From Nocardia anaemiae NBRC 100462 (lineage in GTDB: Bacteria; Actinomycetota; Actinomycetes; Mycobacteriales; Mycobacteriaceae), in the NCBI RefSeq assembly GCF_001612725.1, contig NZ_BDAZ01000008.1, forward strand, positions 186,001 to 250,000: a stretch of DNA of 64,000 nt, read 5' to 3'. The translations under genes and the position numbers were made by a program. The notes under the pieces were generated by a model. The model saw nothing but the letters and a program-made list of their open reading frames with translations, was not told the DNA's origin and did no database searches. Of this stretch, positions 33,988-42,615 are shown piece after piece; within the stretch, counting starts at the first letter, position 1, and each line of letters begins with the position of its first letter.

Positions 33988-34317
33988 TCAGCCGACGCCG
34001 AGGGTATTGATCGTGGCGGCGATGAAGACGATGGCGGTACCGAGCAGGCTCAGCGCGGCGACATCGAACGGCTTACTGCGCACGGCCAGCAGCCCGACCC
34101 GCGCCGTCGGCAGGCAGAGCCGGAAGGTGGCCGCGAGCAGGGCCGCTCCGCCGAAGAACAGCGCGCCGCGGCGCCAGCGGTCCCAGGCCACCAAGACGAC
34201 CGCGAGCAGGATGACCGCCGTCACGACCAGCATGGGCAGGTGGCAGCGCAGGAACTGCGCACCAGGGCTGGTCCGGTCGGACTGCCGCTCGGCGGCAGAC
34301 GAGTCAACGTCGGTCAC
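33988..34317 (-). CDS. DUF3017 small membrane protein
   Basis: A 109-residue protein with three predicted transmembrane helices: HLPMLVVTAVILLAVVLVAW, GALFFGGAALLAATFRLCLP, and AALSLLGTAIVFIAATINTL after a short loop with VRSKPFDV. This composition and size match DUF3017, an actinobacterial family that usually lies near folD and the metX region, as here. It starts at a GTG. Role unknown. It is convergent with the lipoprotein gene. Confidence 0.83.
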   Translation of the reverse strand: MTDVDSSAAERQSDRTSPGAQFLRCHLPMLVVTAVILLAVVLVAWDRWRRGALFFGGAALLAATFRLCLPTARVGLLAVRSKPFDVAALSLLGTAIVFIAATINTLGVG

Positions 34318-34508
34318 GCCCCGATTGTTGCAGACGGCATGCGGCCGCTCACACCAGTGCGACGCACCCGCGCACCCGATTGCCGAGCGTCGAGGCAGGG
34401 CTACTGCGCCGCAACAAGTTTCGCATTATCCGAACAGGCATTGCCTCCGACTACTACACGGCGTAGTTTCAACGAGAAGAGATTCATCCCGCACAAGGGG
34501 GTACGGAT

Positions 34509-35060
34509 ATGCGAGCGCTCACCCGGATTCGGCACTATCTGCAAGCGATTCGGCAGGCGAAGCGGAACCGATCCGATCTTTTCGGCTGGCTCGCCCGCCG
34601 ACCGCAGATCCTGTTCGGCACGATCGGGTACGAGACAGCGCTGCTGTTCAGCAACAGACTGGATCCGAAGCTCAAGGAACTGGCCGAACTGAAGACGGCC
34701 GGACTCGTGAATTGCGAGTTCTGCCTGGATATCGGCTCTGCGCTGGCGCACTCGAGCGGTCTTACCGAACGACAATTGCGCGACCTGCCGCGCTATCGCA
34801 CCAGCGACGCCTACAGCGACCTGGAAAAACTCGTCATCTCCTTCGCCGAGGCGATGACCGCCACCCCGGCCATCGATCTCGCGGATCTGCGCACGCAATT
34901 GCTGACCTACCTGTCCAAAGGGCAGTTCGCCGAACTGACCGCCACCATTGCCTGGGAGAACCAGCGCGCCCGCCATAACCAGGGTCTCGGCGTGCGCCCG
35001 ACCGGAATGACGGAGGGCATGGCATGCGCCCTTCCGGAAAGGGCCGCCCACGAGGGCTGA
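34509..35060 (+). CDS. Carboxymuconolactone decarboxylase / AhpD-like protein
   Basis: A 183-residue helical protein. The motif VNCEFCLDIGSALAHSSGLT contains the Cys-x-x-Cys typical of AhpD-type alkylhydroperoxidases, with a His nine residues later acting as proton relay; ELAELKTAGLVN lies just ahead. A later FAEAMTATPAIDLADLRTQL and the FAELTATIAWENQRARHNQG helix match the family C-terminal half. It should reduce peroxides with a thiol partner. No partner peroxiredoxin is nearby. Upstream sequence 34338-34508 has no other gene. Confidence 0.85.
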   Translation: MRALTRIRHYLQAIRQAKRNRSDLFGWLARRPQILFGTIGYETALLFSNRLDPKLKELAELKTAGLVNCEFCLDIGSALAHSSGLTERQLRDLPRYRTSDAYSDLEKLVISFAEAMTATPAIDLADLRTQLLTYLSKGQFAELTATIAWENQRARHNQGLGVRPTGMTEGMACALPERAAHEG

Positions 35061-35149
35061 AATATGCGTTCCGCGCGCGAGCATGAACGTGCCGAACTGA
35101 AGCGTGCACGAGCTGCCGACGTCGTGCCGGGCTGGCTCGAGCGACCTGG

Positions 35150-35626
35150 TTGACTGCACGGGTGTTCCGTTTGATGTTTCACGAGCCCGCGATCCCCGGA
35201 AATACCGGCAATGCGATTCGACTTGTCGCGGGAACCGGGTGTGAGCTGCATCTGGTCGAGCCCCTGGGGTTCGACCTTTCGGAGGCGAAGTTGCGGCGGG
35301 CCGGATTGGATTACCACGATCTGGCCTCGGTGACGGTGCACAAGAATCTCGCGGCGGCGTGGGATGCGGTGCGGCCCGAGCGAGTGTTCGCATTCACGAC
35401 CCAGGCGAGCACGCGGTATACGGATGTGGCCTACCGCGAGGGCGATGTGCTGCTGTTCGGCACCGAACCGACCGGGCTGCCGACGGAGGTGCTCGACGAT
35501 CCGCGTATCACCGATCGACTGCGCATTCCGATGCTGCCCGGCCGCCGCTCGATGAACCTCTCCAATGCCGCCGCCGTCACCGTCTACGAGGCCTGGCGCC
35601 AGTTCGGATTTCCCGGCGCTGTGTGA
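35150..35626 (+). CDS. trmL: tRNA (cytidine(34)-2'-O)-methyltransferase TrmL (SPOUT/SpoU family)
   Basis: A 158-residue SPOUT methyltransferase that methylates the 2'-OH of position 34 in leucine tRNAs. Motif 1 is EPAIPGNTGNAIRLVAGTG, motif 2 is LFGTEPTGLP, motif 3 is IPMLPGRRSMNLSNAAAVTV, which form the trefoil knot and SAM pocket. Length and order match TrmL, not the larger TrmH enzymes. The start is uncertain: TTG at 35150 or GTG at 35162, both just ahead of FRLMFHEP; neither has a strong ribosome-binding site. Confidence 0.9.
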   Translation: MTARVFRLMFHEPAIPGNTGNAIRLVAGTGCELHLVEPLGFDLSEAKLRRAGLDYHDLASVTVHKNLAAAWDAVRPERVFAFTTQASTRYTDVAYREGDVLLFGTEPTGLPTEVLDDPRITDRLRIPMLPGRRSMNLSNAAAVTVYEAWRQFGFPGAV

Positions 35627-35635
35627 CCCTGCCGC

Positions 35636-35938
35636 TCAACCCGATTCGGCGATCGCGGCAGCGCCGATCCTGTGGTCGGTGATCGAGGACGCCGCACCGG
35701 AAACGTCGAGCGCGCCGAGCACCGTGCCATCAACCCTGATGACCACGTCGCCGCCGTTCGGCACCAATGCATGCGCACCCGACTGCCGTTGGCCGCCGAC
35801 CAGCGGCAGTCCCTGCGCGTTGTGGTTGTGACGTGAACGGTGTCGAAGCCGAGCGCAATGGCTGTGTCCGCCTTGCGTTTCGCGATATCGGCCATGTACT
35901 CGGGTGCGCCGTCCATCCACGCGATGGCCAGCAGAGTG
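35636..35938 (-). pseudogene. HbpS/GlcG-type heme-binding protein, truncated and frameshifted
   Basis: Minus-strand homology starts with LLAIAWMDGAPEYMADIAKR, followed by KADTAIALGFDTV, then jumps frame near 35826-35836 and continues as GLPLVGGQRQSGAHALVPNG, GDVVIRVDGTVLGALDVSGA to the stop at 35636. Intact HbpS/GlcG proteins are about 140 residues and carry an N-terminal strand-helix unit (roughly 40 residues) that is missing here, cut off against the DUF167 gene. It is a decayed gene. Confidence 0.72.
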
Positions 35939-35948
35939 CCGCGAAGGC

Positions 35949-36179
35949 TCAGAGGTCCAGCTCGAAGCGTTTGAAGCGGGAGGTTGCGCCTGCGGCGAGG
36001 CGGACGGCGGATTTGGGGACGCCGTAGTGGTCGGCGAGGAGTTCGATGGCGGCCTTGTTGGCCTTGCCCTCCACGGCGGGCGCGCGGACGTACAGCTGCA
36101 GGGTGCCGTCATCGAGAGTTTCGACGAGCGGACCCTTACGGCTGTTCGGTTTGATCGTCGCCCTTACGACCGTCGGCAC
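35949..36179 (-). CDS. DUF167 (YggU) domain protein
   Basis: A 76-residue protein of the DUF167/YggU family: IKPNSRKGPLVETLDDGTLQ, LYVRAPAVEGKANKAAIELL and ADHYGVPKSAVRLAAGATSR. The AxxxGKAN motif and K/R-rich C-terminal strand are hallmarks. These small alpha/beta proteins are found in most bacteria; biochemical role unknown, possibly RNA binding. It is bounded downstream by the broken heme-binding gene and upstream by the low-complexity tail repeat of the DUF4349 lipoprotein region. Confidence 0.87.
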   Translation of the reverse strand: MPTVVRATIKPNSRKGPLVETLDDGTLQLYVRAPAVEGKANKAAIELLADHYGVPKSAVRLAAGATSRFKRFELDL

Positions 36180-36213
36180 CTGTATCTCCTGTTATCCCAG
36201 CGCCTTTCGCTGT

Positions 36214-36389
36214 CTCAGCGCTTGCACCAGTTCAAGCGCCTGAACCGGTCCGCACCAGTCCCGGCACCGGCCGGGTCGGGGTCCCTGCACCTGCACCGGT
36301 TCCCCCACCTGCACCCATTCCCGGGCGCCAGTTCCCGAGCCCGCACCAGTCCCAGCGCCCGCACTAGTCCTCAGCGCTTGCACCAGTTC
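36214..36389. repeat. Tandem duplication in the low-complexity tail of the DUF4349 gene
   Basis: CTCAGCGCTTGCACCAGTTC occurs at 36214-36233 and 36370-36389, offset by 156 bases. The sequence between is a degenerate CACCGG/CACCAGT low-complexity tract that continues in a different frame beyond the stop codon at 36364, which suggests that the protein tail has been lengthened or cut by slippage. Confidence 0.7.
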
Positions 36390-37404
36390 CCGTGCCTGCA
36401 CCGGTTCCAGCACCCGTCTCAGTCTCGGCACCGGCAACCGCACCGGCCCCTCCACCCGATCCTGCACCTGCATCAGCGCCTTCTGCTGTCGCCCCACTCG
36501 GCGCACCATCCGCAGCTGCCTTGCCCCGCTCGGATTCTCCCGATCCCGACGAATGCTTCCGAACCCGCACCACTCGCACGGCACCCCAGACCACCGCGGC
36601 GATCAGCACGACGAACCCGAGCCATGGAATCGCCTTGCCGGTAAAGACCACCGCGTCCTTCAGCCAATCCACCAGCGAATGCCAACCCGAGACGATGCCG
36701 TCCCAGAAATTGGTCGGTCCCTCATCGGAATCCTTGTCCTCGGTGGTGATGTCGATGGTGAGTGTGGACAGCGCGACCTGATCGTCGAGGTGTCGCTTCT
36801 GTGCGGTGAGGCTGTCGAGCTCACCCTGCCGACTCGACAGCGCCTGTTCGGCCGCAATGAGATCCGCGGTGTTGGTCGCACCGGCGATGAGCGCGCGCAA
36901 CCGGTCGACCGAGGCCTGCAGCGCCTTGATCCTGGCGTCGAGGTCCTGCCACTGCATGGTGACGTCGTCGCGGTTGGTGCTCATCCGAGTGACCCGGCCG
37001 ACGCCGCCGAGGCCGTCGATGAACTTGTCGGTCTTATCCGCGGGCACCCGCACGGTGAGCGTGGCCTGCGGATCGTTGTCATCGGTCCCCGGCTGCTCGG
37101 TGCGGCTGTCGACCCGGCCGCCGACCTCGCGCACCTGATCGGTCACCTGACCGCCCGCCTTGATCGGATCGTCCGCGGTGATGTCGACGCTGCCGGTGAT
37201 GACCTCCTTGCGCGCCTCGACCGTATTCCCGCCGGTGTCCCCCTTCGTCGGGGAGCCCTCACGCAGACTCGGTGGCGGCGCCATCGGCGCGACGGTCGCC
37301 ATGCTCGTCCGGCCCGGACCGGCCTTGTCGTCGTTGTCATCTCCACAGCCGACCAGCAATGTCAAACCAAGCAGGCCGATCACCAGCACAGCAAGCTTCC
37401 GCAT
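36364..37404 (-). CDS. DUF4349 domain-containing lipoprotein
   Basis: A 346-residue membrane lipoprotein. Residues 1-20 form a signal with lipobox LLVGC. The DUF4349 domain runs from about 65 to 245: VITGSVDITADDPIKAG, QATLTVRVPADKTDKFIDGL, then the coiled-coil DLDARIKALQASVDRLRALI and LTAQKRHLDDQVALSTLTI. A transmembrane helix (IPWLGFVVLIAAVVWGAVRV) precedes a Gly/Ala/Thr/Glu-repeat tail. The ATG at 37404 is chosen because of the signal sequence. Paralogous duplication affects the tail (see 36214-36389). Function unknown. Confidence 0.83.
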   Translation of the reverse strand: MRKLAVLVIGLLGLTLLVGCGDDNDDKAGPGRTSMATVAPMAPPPSLREGSPTKGDTGGNTVEARKEVITGSVDITADDPIKAGGQVTDQVREVGGRVDSRTEQPGTDDNDPQATLTVRVPADKTDKFIDGLGGVGRVTRMSTNRDDVTMQWQDLDARIKALQASVDRLRALIAGATNTADLIAAEQALSSRQGELDSLTAQKRHLDDQVALSTLTIDITTEDKDSDEGPTNFWDGIVSGWHSLVDWLKDAVVFTGKAIPWLGFVVLIAAVVWGAVRVVRVRKHSSGSGESERGKAAADGAPSGATAEGADAGAGSGGGAGAVAGAETETGAGTGAGTGTGASAED

Positions 37405-37435
37405 GGACGCAGGGTAGCCGCTGCGGCGGATTCGG

Positions 37436-38095
37436 TCACGAAGCTCGTTGCGGCCCATTCCCGAACGCCGAAGGGACGCCGACCAGTTTCACGAGAAATC
37501 GTTCGATCTGATCGGCGAGCGGCGGCCAGGTCTGGCCGGGCTCGTTGAGCCGCATCGACACCGCGCCGTGCACTGCTGCGCGCAGATCCAGCATGACCGA
37601 GAGCGGGTCGTCGACGGGTACCAGACCGGCATCCATACAGCGCCGGATCGCGGCAGCGGTGCGCTCGGTCAGTTCCCGCTTGAACGGCATGGCCACGCGC
37701 TGGTTGATGGTGCTCTCGTGCAGCACCTTGTACATGCCCGGGTGTCGATAGGCCCAGTCGCCGAGGACGCGGATCCGAGCGCGCAGTTTGTCGACGGGAT
37801 CGTCGACCGCGGCCTCCGCGTCATCGATCGCTCGCACCAGATCGCCGTGATAGCGCTCGAGTGCGGCCGACACCAACGCGTCCCGATCGGCGAAATGCAG
37901 GTAGATCGACGTTGCGGCACTGCCGATTTCGCGCGCGACCGCACGCATGGACAGGGCCTGATCATCGCCGAGTTCATCCAGCAGCCGGATCGCGGCCTCG
38001 ACGATCTCCGCACGCAGTCGGCCGCCGTGGCCGCGCGGATTGCGACCGCGGCGAGTCGTCGTATCGGAGGTCATAAGGGGATTGTAGCTGGACAT
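37436..38095 (-). CDS. TetR-family transcriptional regulator
   Basis: A 219-residue regulator with an N-terminal HTH: GRLRAEIVEAAIRLLDELGD, then LSMRAVAREIGSAATSIYLH and FADRDALVSAALER. The C-terminal domain (residues about 80-200) contains WAYRHPGMYKVLHESTINQR. An alternative start lies seven codons downstream (MTSDTT). Just ahead of its start lies a 22-bp imperfect palindrome, shared with the divergent NTF2-like gene, so it probably controls both. Effector unknown. Confidence 0.87.
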   Translation of the reverse strand: MSSYNPLMTSDTTTRRGRNPRGHGGRLRAEIVEAAIRLLDELGDDQALSMRAVAREIGSAATSIYLHFADRDALVSAALERYHGDLVRAIDDAEAAVDDPVDKLRARIRVLGDWAYRHPGMYKVLHESTINQRVAMPFKRELTERTAAAIRRCMDAGLVPVDDPLSVMLDLRAAVHGAVSMRLNEPGQTWPPLADQIERFLVKLVGVPSAFGNGPQRAS

Positions 38096-38098
38096 ACG

Positions 38099-38120
38099 TA
38101 GCGCTACAGTTGTAACGCTA
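38099..38120. promoter_or_regulatory. TetR operator candidate
   Basis: A 22-bp imperfect palindrome with arms TAGCGCTACAG and TTGTAACGCTA (two mismatched pairs) four bases upstream of the TetR start. The half-site GCTACA repeats once more just beyond (38117-38122). Confidence 0.6.
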
Positions 38121-38181
38121 CAGCTGTTCAGTTACGCTGGCGACTGCTTGCGTATCGCTCGAAAGTTCGGAGTAAACCCTC

Positions 38182-38574
38182 ATGACCTGCGTAGATCCAA
38201 AGCTCGAATCGAATAGGCAGACTGTCCTCGCGTTCTACGAGGCCGCGTTCAATGCCAAGGATTTCGAGGCCACCGCCGAGTTCTTCGGTGCGCACTACAT
38301 CCAGCACAATCCGGAAATCGCCGATGGTTTCGACGGACTACTCGCCCGACTCACCGGCCTGAAGGAAGGCGCACCGAAACTGCGCGTCGAAGTGAAACGC
38401 ATTGTGGCAGAGGGTGATTACGTGGTCGCGCACGTGCACGGCGTGCGCGAGCCCGGCGATCGCGGGTTGGCGATCATGGATATCTTCCGCCTCGACGACG
38501 GAAAGCTGGCCGAACACTGGGATGTCATCCAGCCGGTTCCTGAACAGGCCGCCAATGCGAACGGAATGTTCTGA
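38182..38574 (+). CDS. NTF2-like / SnoaL-like family protein
   Basis: A 130-residue protein of the SnoaL-like fold: NRQTVLAFYEAAFNAKDFEA, AEFFGAHYIQHNPEIADGFD, GDYVVAHVHGVREPGDRGLA, IMDIFRLDDGKLAEHWDVIQ. The fold forms a cone-shaped pocket; members include small cyclases, isomerases and hydrolases, as well as proteins without known reaction. It is divergent from the TetR gene with the palindrome between them, so it is probably a target. It is convergent with dnaE2, four bases apart. No catalytic assignment possible. Confidence 0.83.
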   Translation: MTCVDPKLESNRQTVLAFYEAAFNAKDFEATAEFFGAHYIQHNPEIADGFDGLLARLTGLKEGAPKLRVEVKRIVAEGDYVVAHVHGVREPGDRGLAIMDIFRLDDGKLAEHWDVIQPVPEQAANANGMF

Positions 38575-38577
38575 GGC

Positions 38578-41500
38578 TCAACGGAAGTCGCGGGATCTCG
38601 AATGGACGCGCAGGTCCATGCGCTGCAGATATTCGGCGACGACACTGACCGCGCCCTCGGCATTCTGGACCCGGCCGCGAATGAGCAGGGCGGGGGCGCT
38701 CTGGGCCAGACGGCGATAGCGGGTCCACAGACCCACCGAGCAGACGATGTTCACCATGCCGGTTTCGTCTTCCAGATTGAGGAAGGTGACACCGGCGGCG
38801 GTGGCGGGACGTTGACGATGCGTGACGGCGCCGCCGACCAGCACCCGGGAGCCATCGGGCACGTCGAGCAAACCCGCGGCGGGGATGACACCGAGCGCAT
38901 CCAATTGCGGGCGTAGGAATTCGGTGGGATAGCTGCCCGGGGAAATGCCGGTGGCCCAGACGTCGGCGGCCGCGAGTTCGAATTCGCTCATGCCGGGCAG
39001 GGCGGGGGCGGTGGTGGCGGCGCCGGTGCCGGGAAGTCGGTCGGGGCGTTCCCCCGCCGCGGCTCCGGCCGCCCACAATGCTTCCCGTCGGCTGATGCCG
39101 AGACAACCCAAAGCGCCTGCGGTGGCCAGCGATTCGGCTTGGGGCACGGTGAGTTCCACGCGACCGGTCAGGTCGAGGAAGGAGGTGTACGGACCGGACG
39201 AGCGGGCCGCGACAATGCGTTCGGCGAGGTCGGTACCGATGTGGCGGACCGTCGCAAGGCCGAGTCGCACCTCCTCACCATGGTTTTCCAGGGTGGGTTC
39301 GGCGCGGCTGGCATTGATATCGGGTCCGTGCACCGGAACACCGTGCCTGCGGGCGTCGGCGACCAGCGACTGCGGAGAGTAGAAACCCATCGGCTGGGCC
39401 CGCAGCAGTCCGGCGCAGAAGGCCGCAGGATAGTGCAGTTTGAACCAGGCCGAGTAGAACACGATCGACGCGAAGCTCTGCGAATGGCTTTCCGGAAAGC
39501 CGAAATTCGCGAAGGCGTACAGCTTCTCGTAGATGCGATCGGCGACTTCGCCGGTAATGCCGTGCAGATCGCGCATGCCCCGATACAGCCTGTCCTTGAG
39601 GCGCTCCATGCGTTCCGGTGAGCGTTTGGAGCCCATGGCGCGGCGCAGCTGATCGGCCTCGGCGGCGGTGAAACCGGCGACGTCGATGGCCATCTGCATG
39701 AGCTGTTCCTGGAACAATGGCACGCCGAGGGTGCGCTTCAGCGAATTCTTCAGCGCATCATGGTCATAGCGCACCTTTTCATCGCCGTTGCGGCGGCGAA
39801 TGTAGGGATGCACCGAACCACCCTGGATCGGGCCGGGGCGGATCAGCGCCACCTCCACCACCAGGTCGTAGAATTCCCGCGGCTTCAGCCGGGGCAGGGT
39901 GGCCATCTGCGCCCGCGACTCCACCTGGAACACCCCCACCGAATCGGCGCGCGAAAGCATCTCGTAGACAGCGGTTTCCTTCAGGTCCAGCTTGTGCAGT
40001 TCGACCGTCTTCCCCTTGTGCTCGCGCACCATATCGATCATGTAGTGCAGCGCGGAGAGCATGCCGAGACCGAGCAGGTCGAACTTCACCAGATTTATTG
40101 CGGCGCAATCGTCTTTATCCCACTGCAGTACGCTGCGGCCGGGCATGCGCGCCCATTCGACCGGGCAGACATCGGCGATGGGCCGATCACAGATCACCAT
40201 TCCGCCGGAATGGATGCCGAGATGTCGTGGCAGACCTTCGATTTCGGTGGCCAGCTCCAGTACTTCCGCGGGAATATCGGTACCGGTTTCGGCGCCCACT
40301 CCGGTCCAGCGGCTCACCTGCTTACTCCAGGCATCCTGCTGTCCGGGTGAAAAGCCGAGTGCGCGTGCGGCATCGCGGACCGCGGACTTACCGCGATAGG
40401 TGATCACATTCGCCACCTGGGCGGCGTATTCGCGACCGTATTTGGCATAGACGTGCTGGATCGCCTCCTCGCGGCGATCAGATTCGATATCGATATCAAT
40501 ATCGGGTGGACCGTCGCGCTCCGGGGCGAGGAAGCGTTCGAATAGCAACTCGGCAGCGACCGGGTCGACATTGGTGATGCCGATCGCGTAGCAGACGGCC
40601 GAATTGGCCGCCGAACCCCGGCCCTGGCAGAGGATGTCGTTTTCCCGGCAGAAGCTGACGATATCGTGCACCACCAGGAAGTAACCGGGAAACTTCATCG
40701 CGTCGATGACCGCGAGTTCGTGCTCGATCTGCCGATACGCCTCCGGATTTCCCGACGGCGGACCGTAACGCCGAGCCGCGCCCTCGAGCGTGAGTTCACG
40801 CAGCCAGGAAGACTCGTCGTGGCCGTCGGGGACGTCGAACGGCGGCAGGCTCGGTGCGATCAATTTCAGATCGAAGGCGCATTCGCGGGCGAGCGTCACC
40901 GCATTCGCCACCGCCTCCGGACATGCGGTGAACAACTGCGCCATCTCCGCACCGGAGCGCAGATGCGCGCCACCGGTCGGCGCCAACCAGCCCGCGATAT
41001 CGTCCAGGCTCCGGCGCGCCCGGATCGCCGCGAGCGCCATGGCGCGACGGCGCTGGGCGGGTGCGGCGAAATGCGCCCCGGTGGTGGCCACCACGGGCAG
41101 ACCGAGGCGATCGGCCAGGGCGATGAGGTGGGCGTTGCGTTCGTCGTCTTCCGGAATGCCGTGATGGGTGAGTTCCACGCTCACCCGGTCGAGGCCGAAG
41201 CGCTCGGTCAGGTCACGCAGGGCGGCCTCGGCTCGCCCGAGACCGGTATCTCCCGCTTGCAGATCGCGCTCGAGGGCTTGGCGTACATGGCCTTTGCGGC
41301 ATCCGGTCAGGATGTGCCAATGCCCGTCCGCCGCCGCGGTGAGCGCGTCCAAGTCGTAGCGGAGGATGCCTTTCTCCCCCGCGGCCATATGCGCGGCCGC
41401 GATCTGACTGGAGAGTCGGCGATAGCCCTCTTGACCGCGGGCGAGCACCAGCAGATGTGGACCGGCCGGGTCCGGCGAACCGGTGCGCGGTGCCGAATCG

Positions 41501-41940
41501 GGTGCACCGACATGTCCGAGCGAATTCCCCAGTCGCGGTGCGTCTTCCGCGGTGCCGAGCGACAATTCGGCACCGTAGACCGTCGGCATGCCCAATTCCC
41601 TGGCCGCCTCGAAGAAGCGCACGGTTCCGTAGAAGCCGTCGTGATCGGTGAGCGCGATCGCCTCCAGCCCGAGCCGCACCGCCTCCTCCACCAACTCCTC
41701 CGGCTGGCTCGCCCCGTCGAGGAAGCTGTAGGCCGAATGCGCGTGCAACTCCGCGTACGGCACCACCTTGCCACCAGCCGGTTCGACCGGTTCCGGCCGG
41801 TAATCCCCGCGCTTGCGCGACCACGCCGGACTGTCGCCGCCGTCGCCCGGATACATCGCGTCCGGATTAGTCGGCCCGGGCCGACCGGACAGCACCCGCT
41901 CCAGCTCCGCCCAGGTAGGCGGCCCGTTGCTCCAACCCAT
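38578..41940 (-). CDS. dnaE2: Error-prone DNA polymerase III alpha subunit DnaE2
   Basis: A 1120-residue C-family polymerase that performs SOS translesion synthesis with ImuA' and ImuB. The PHP domain starts at about 60 (VPYAELHAHSAYSFLDGASQ, ALTDHDGFYGTVRF). The polymerase palm has CQGRGSAANSAVCYAIGITN and the catalytic aspartates in GPPDIDIDIESDRREEAI. The later HLGIHSGGMVICDRPIADV, GSKRSPERMERLKDRL and an OB-fold (RVLVGGAVTHRQRPATAAGV) complete the family layout, with the C-terminal replicative tail absent as usual for DnaE2. A LexA box (41962-41977) lies 22 bases ahead of the ATG. Confidence 0.95.
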   Translation of the reverse strand: MGWSNGPPTWAELERVLSGRPGPTNPDAMYPGDGGDSPAWSRKRGDYRPEPVEPAGGKVVPYAELHAHSAYSFLDGASQPEELVEEAVRLGLEAIALTDHDGFYGTVRFFEAARELGMPTVYGAELSLGTAEDAPRLGNSLGHVGAPDSAPRTGSPDPAGPHLLVLARGQEGYRRLSSQIAAAHMAAGEKGILRYDLDALTAAADGHWHILTGCRKGHVRQALERDLQAGDTGLGRAEAALRDLTERFGLDRVSVELTHHGIPEDDERNAHLIALADRLGLPVVATTGAHFAAPAQRRRAMALAAIRARRSLDDIAGWLAPTGGAHLRSGAEMAQLFTACPEAVANAVTLARECAFDLKLIAPSLPPFDVPDGHDESSWLRELTLEGAARRYGPPSGNPEAYRQIEHELAVIDAMKFPGYFLVVHDIVSFCRENDILCQGRGSAANSAVCYAIGITNVDPVAAELLFERFLAPERDGPPDIDIDIESDRREEAIQHVYAKYGREYAAQVANVITYRGKSAVRDAARALGFSPGQQDAWSKQVSRWTGVGAETGTDIPAEVLELATEIEGLPRHLGIHSGGMVICDRPIADVCPVEWARMPGRSVLQWDKDDCAAINLVKFDLLGLGMLSALHYMIDMVREHKGKTVELHKLDLKETAVYEMLSRADSVGVFQVESRAQMATLPRLKPREFYDLVVEVALIRPGPIQGGSVHPYIRRRNGDEKVRYDHDALKNSLKRTLGVPLFQEQLMQMAIDVAGFTAAEADQLRRAMGSKRSPERMERLKDRLYRGMRDLHGITGEVADRIYEKLYAFANFGFPESHSQSFASIVFYSAWFKLHYPAAFCAGLLRAQPMGFYSPQSLVADARRHGVPVHGPDINASRAEPTLENHGEEVRLGLATVRHIGTDLAERIVAARSSGPYTSFLDLTGRVELTVPQAESLATAGALGCLGISRREALWAAGAAAGERPDRLPGTGAATTAPALPGMSEFELAAADVWATGISPGSYPTEFLRPQLDALGVIPAAGLLDVPDGSRVLVGGAVTHRQRPATAAGVTFLNLEDETGMVNIVCSVGLWTRYRRLAQSAPALLIRGRVQNAEGAVSVVAEYLQRMDLRVHSRSRDFR

Positions 41941-41961
41941 GACACATCACCTCCGCTATAG

Positions 41962-41977
41962 TCGAACATACATTCGA
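41962..41977. promoter_or_regulatory. LexA (SOS) box upstream of dnaE2
   Basis: TCGAACATACATTCGA matches the mycobacterial SOS consensus TCGAAC-N4-GTTCGA at 11 of 12 fixed positions. It begins 22 bases before the dnaE2 start on the minus strand. Confidence 0.9.
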
Positions 41978-42006
41978 GCTACGAAGAGGTGAAGACATCT
42001 GCCGAA

Positions 42007-42462
42007 TCAGGCGGCCGGGATCGGCTCCGTCGACTTCTCGCCCAGCGCCGCCTCGACTTTGTCCAGGCTGGAGCGGATCACGGCGCCATATGCGTCGTTG
42101 GCGAGGACATCGAGATGGCCGCGCGCGATGGTCAGCTGCATGTAGGCCACATCGAAGTCGCCGACGCGGCGGTGACTGTCGGCGAGATTGAGATAGAGCG
42201 AGGGCAGGAATCCGCGTAGCCCCTCATCGAGCGGAACGCCGGGGCCGAAGACCGCGGCGAGCGCGCGTTGATCCCAGCGCAGCGCATCCTCGGCCACACC
42301 TTGCAGATCGGCGAGGTGGTGCGCAATCACGCAGCGCTGCAACGGATCTCCACCGTCGCCGAGCTCGTCCCACAGTTCCGCCAGCATCCGCCGCGCCGCC
42401 TCCGGATCACTGCCGGAGAGCCGCACCGCGGCAAAGATTTCCGCCATCCGATCGTCCGCCAT
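42007..42462 (-). CDS. TPR-like helical protein with a LexA box, probable SOS-regulon member
   Basis: A 151-residue all-helical protein: MAEIFAAVRLSGSDPEAARR, ELWDELGDGGDPLQRCVIAHH, LPSLYLNLADSHRRVGDFDV, AYMQLTIARGHLDVL. The helix pairs GDPLQR/HHLADL and LYLNLADSHR/FDVAYMQL have TPR spacing, a fold that usually binds other proteins. A LexA-box match at 42473-42488 lies eleven bases ahead of the ATG at 42462. It is next to dnaE2 but has its own promoter. No assigned function; a DNA-damage accessory role is inferred from the box and location. Confidence 0.72.
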   Translation of the reverse strand: MADDRMAEIFAAVRLSGSDPEAARRMLAELWDELGDGGDPLQRCVIAHHLADLQGVAEDALRWDQRALAAVFGPGVPLDEGLRGFLPSLYLNLADSHRRVGDFDVAYMQLTIARGHLDVLANDAYGAVIRSSLDKVEAALGEKSTEPIPAA

Positions 42463-42472
42463 GCGCAGAGTA

Positions 42473-42488
42473 TCGCACATATGTTCGA
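42473..42488. promoter_or_regulatory. LexA-box match upstream of the TPR-like gene
   Basis: TCGCACATATGTTCGA matches TCGAAC-N4-GTTCGA at 11 of 12 fixed positions (C for A at position 4). It lies directly ahead of the start of the 42007-42462 gene. Confidence 0.78.
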
Positions 42489-42565
42489 TAGATTCGAGAC
42501 CGGTTCGAACACCTCGGCGTGGTCGGATTCGAACGCCGGAGGTGACGAAGCACACTTGGCAGGTA

Positions 42566-42585
42566 AACTTACTTCAGAGTAAGTT
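42566..42585. promoter_or_regulatory. Operator-like inverted repeat upstream of the SDR gene
   Basis: AACTTAC-TTCAGA-GTAAGTT: perfect 7-bp arms with a 6-base spacer, about 31 bases ahead of the SDR start. The shape is typical of TetR-type operators, but no adjacent TetR gene exists; the regulator would be encoded elsewhere. Confidence 0.55.
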
Positions 42586-42615
42586 CATGCCAACTCGACC
42601 TGCGAAGGAGCAGCG

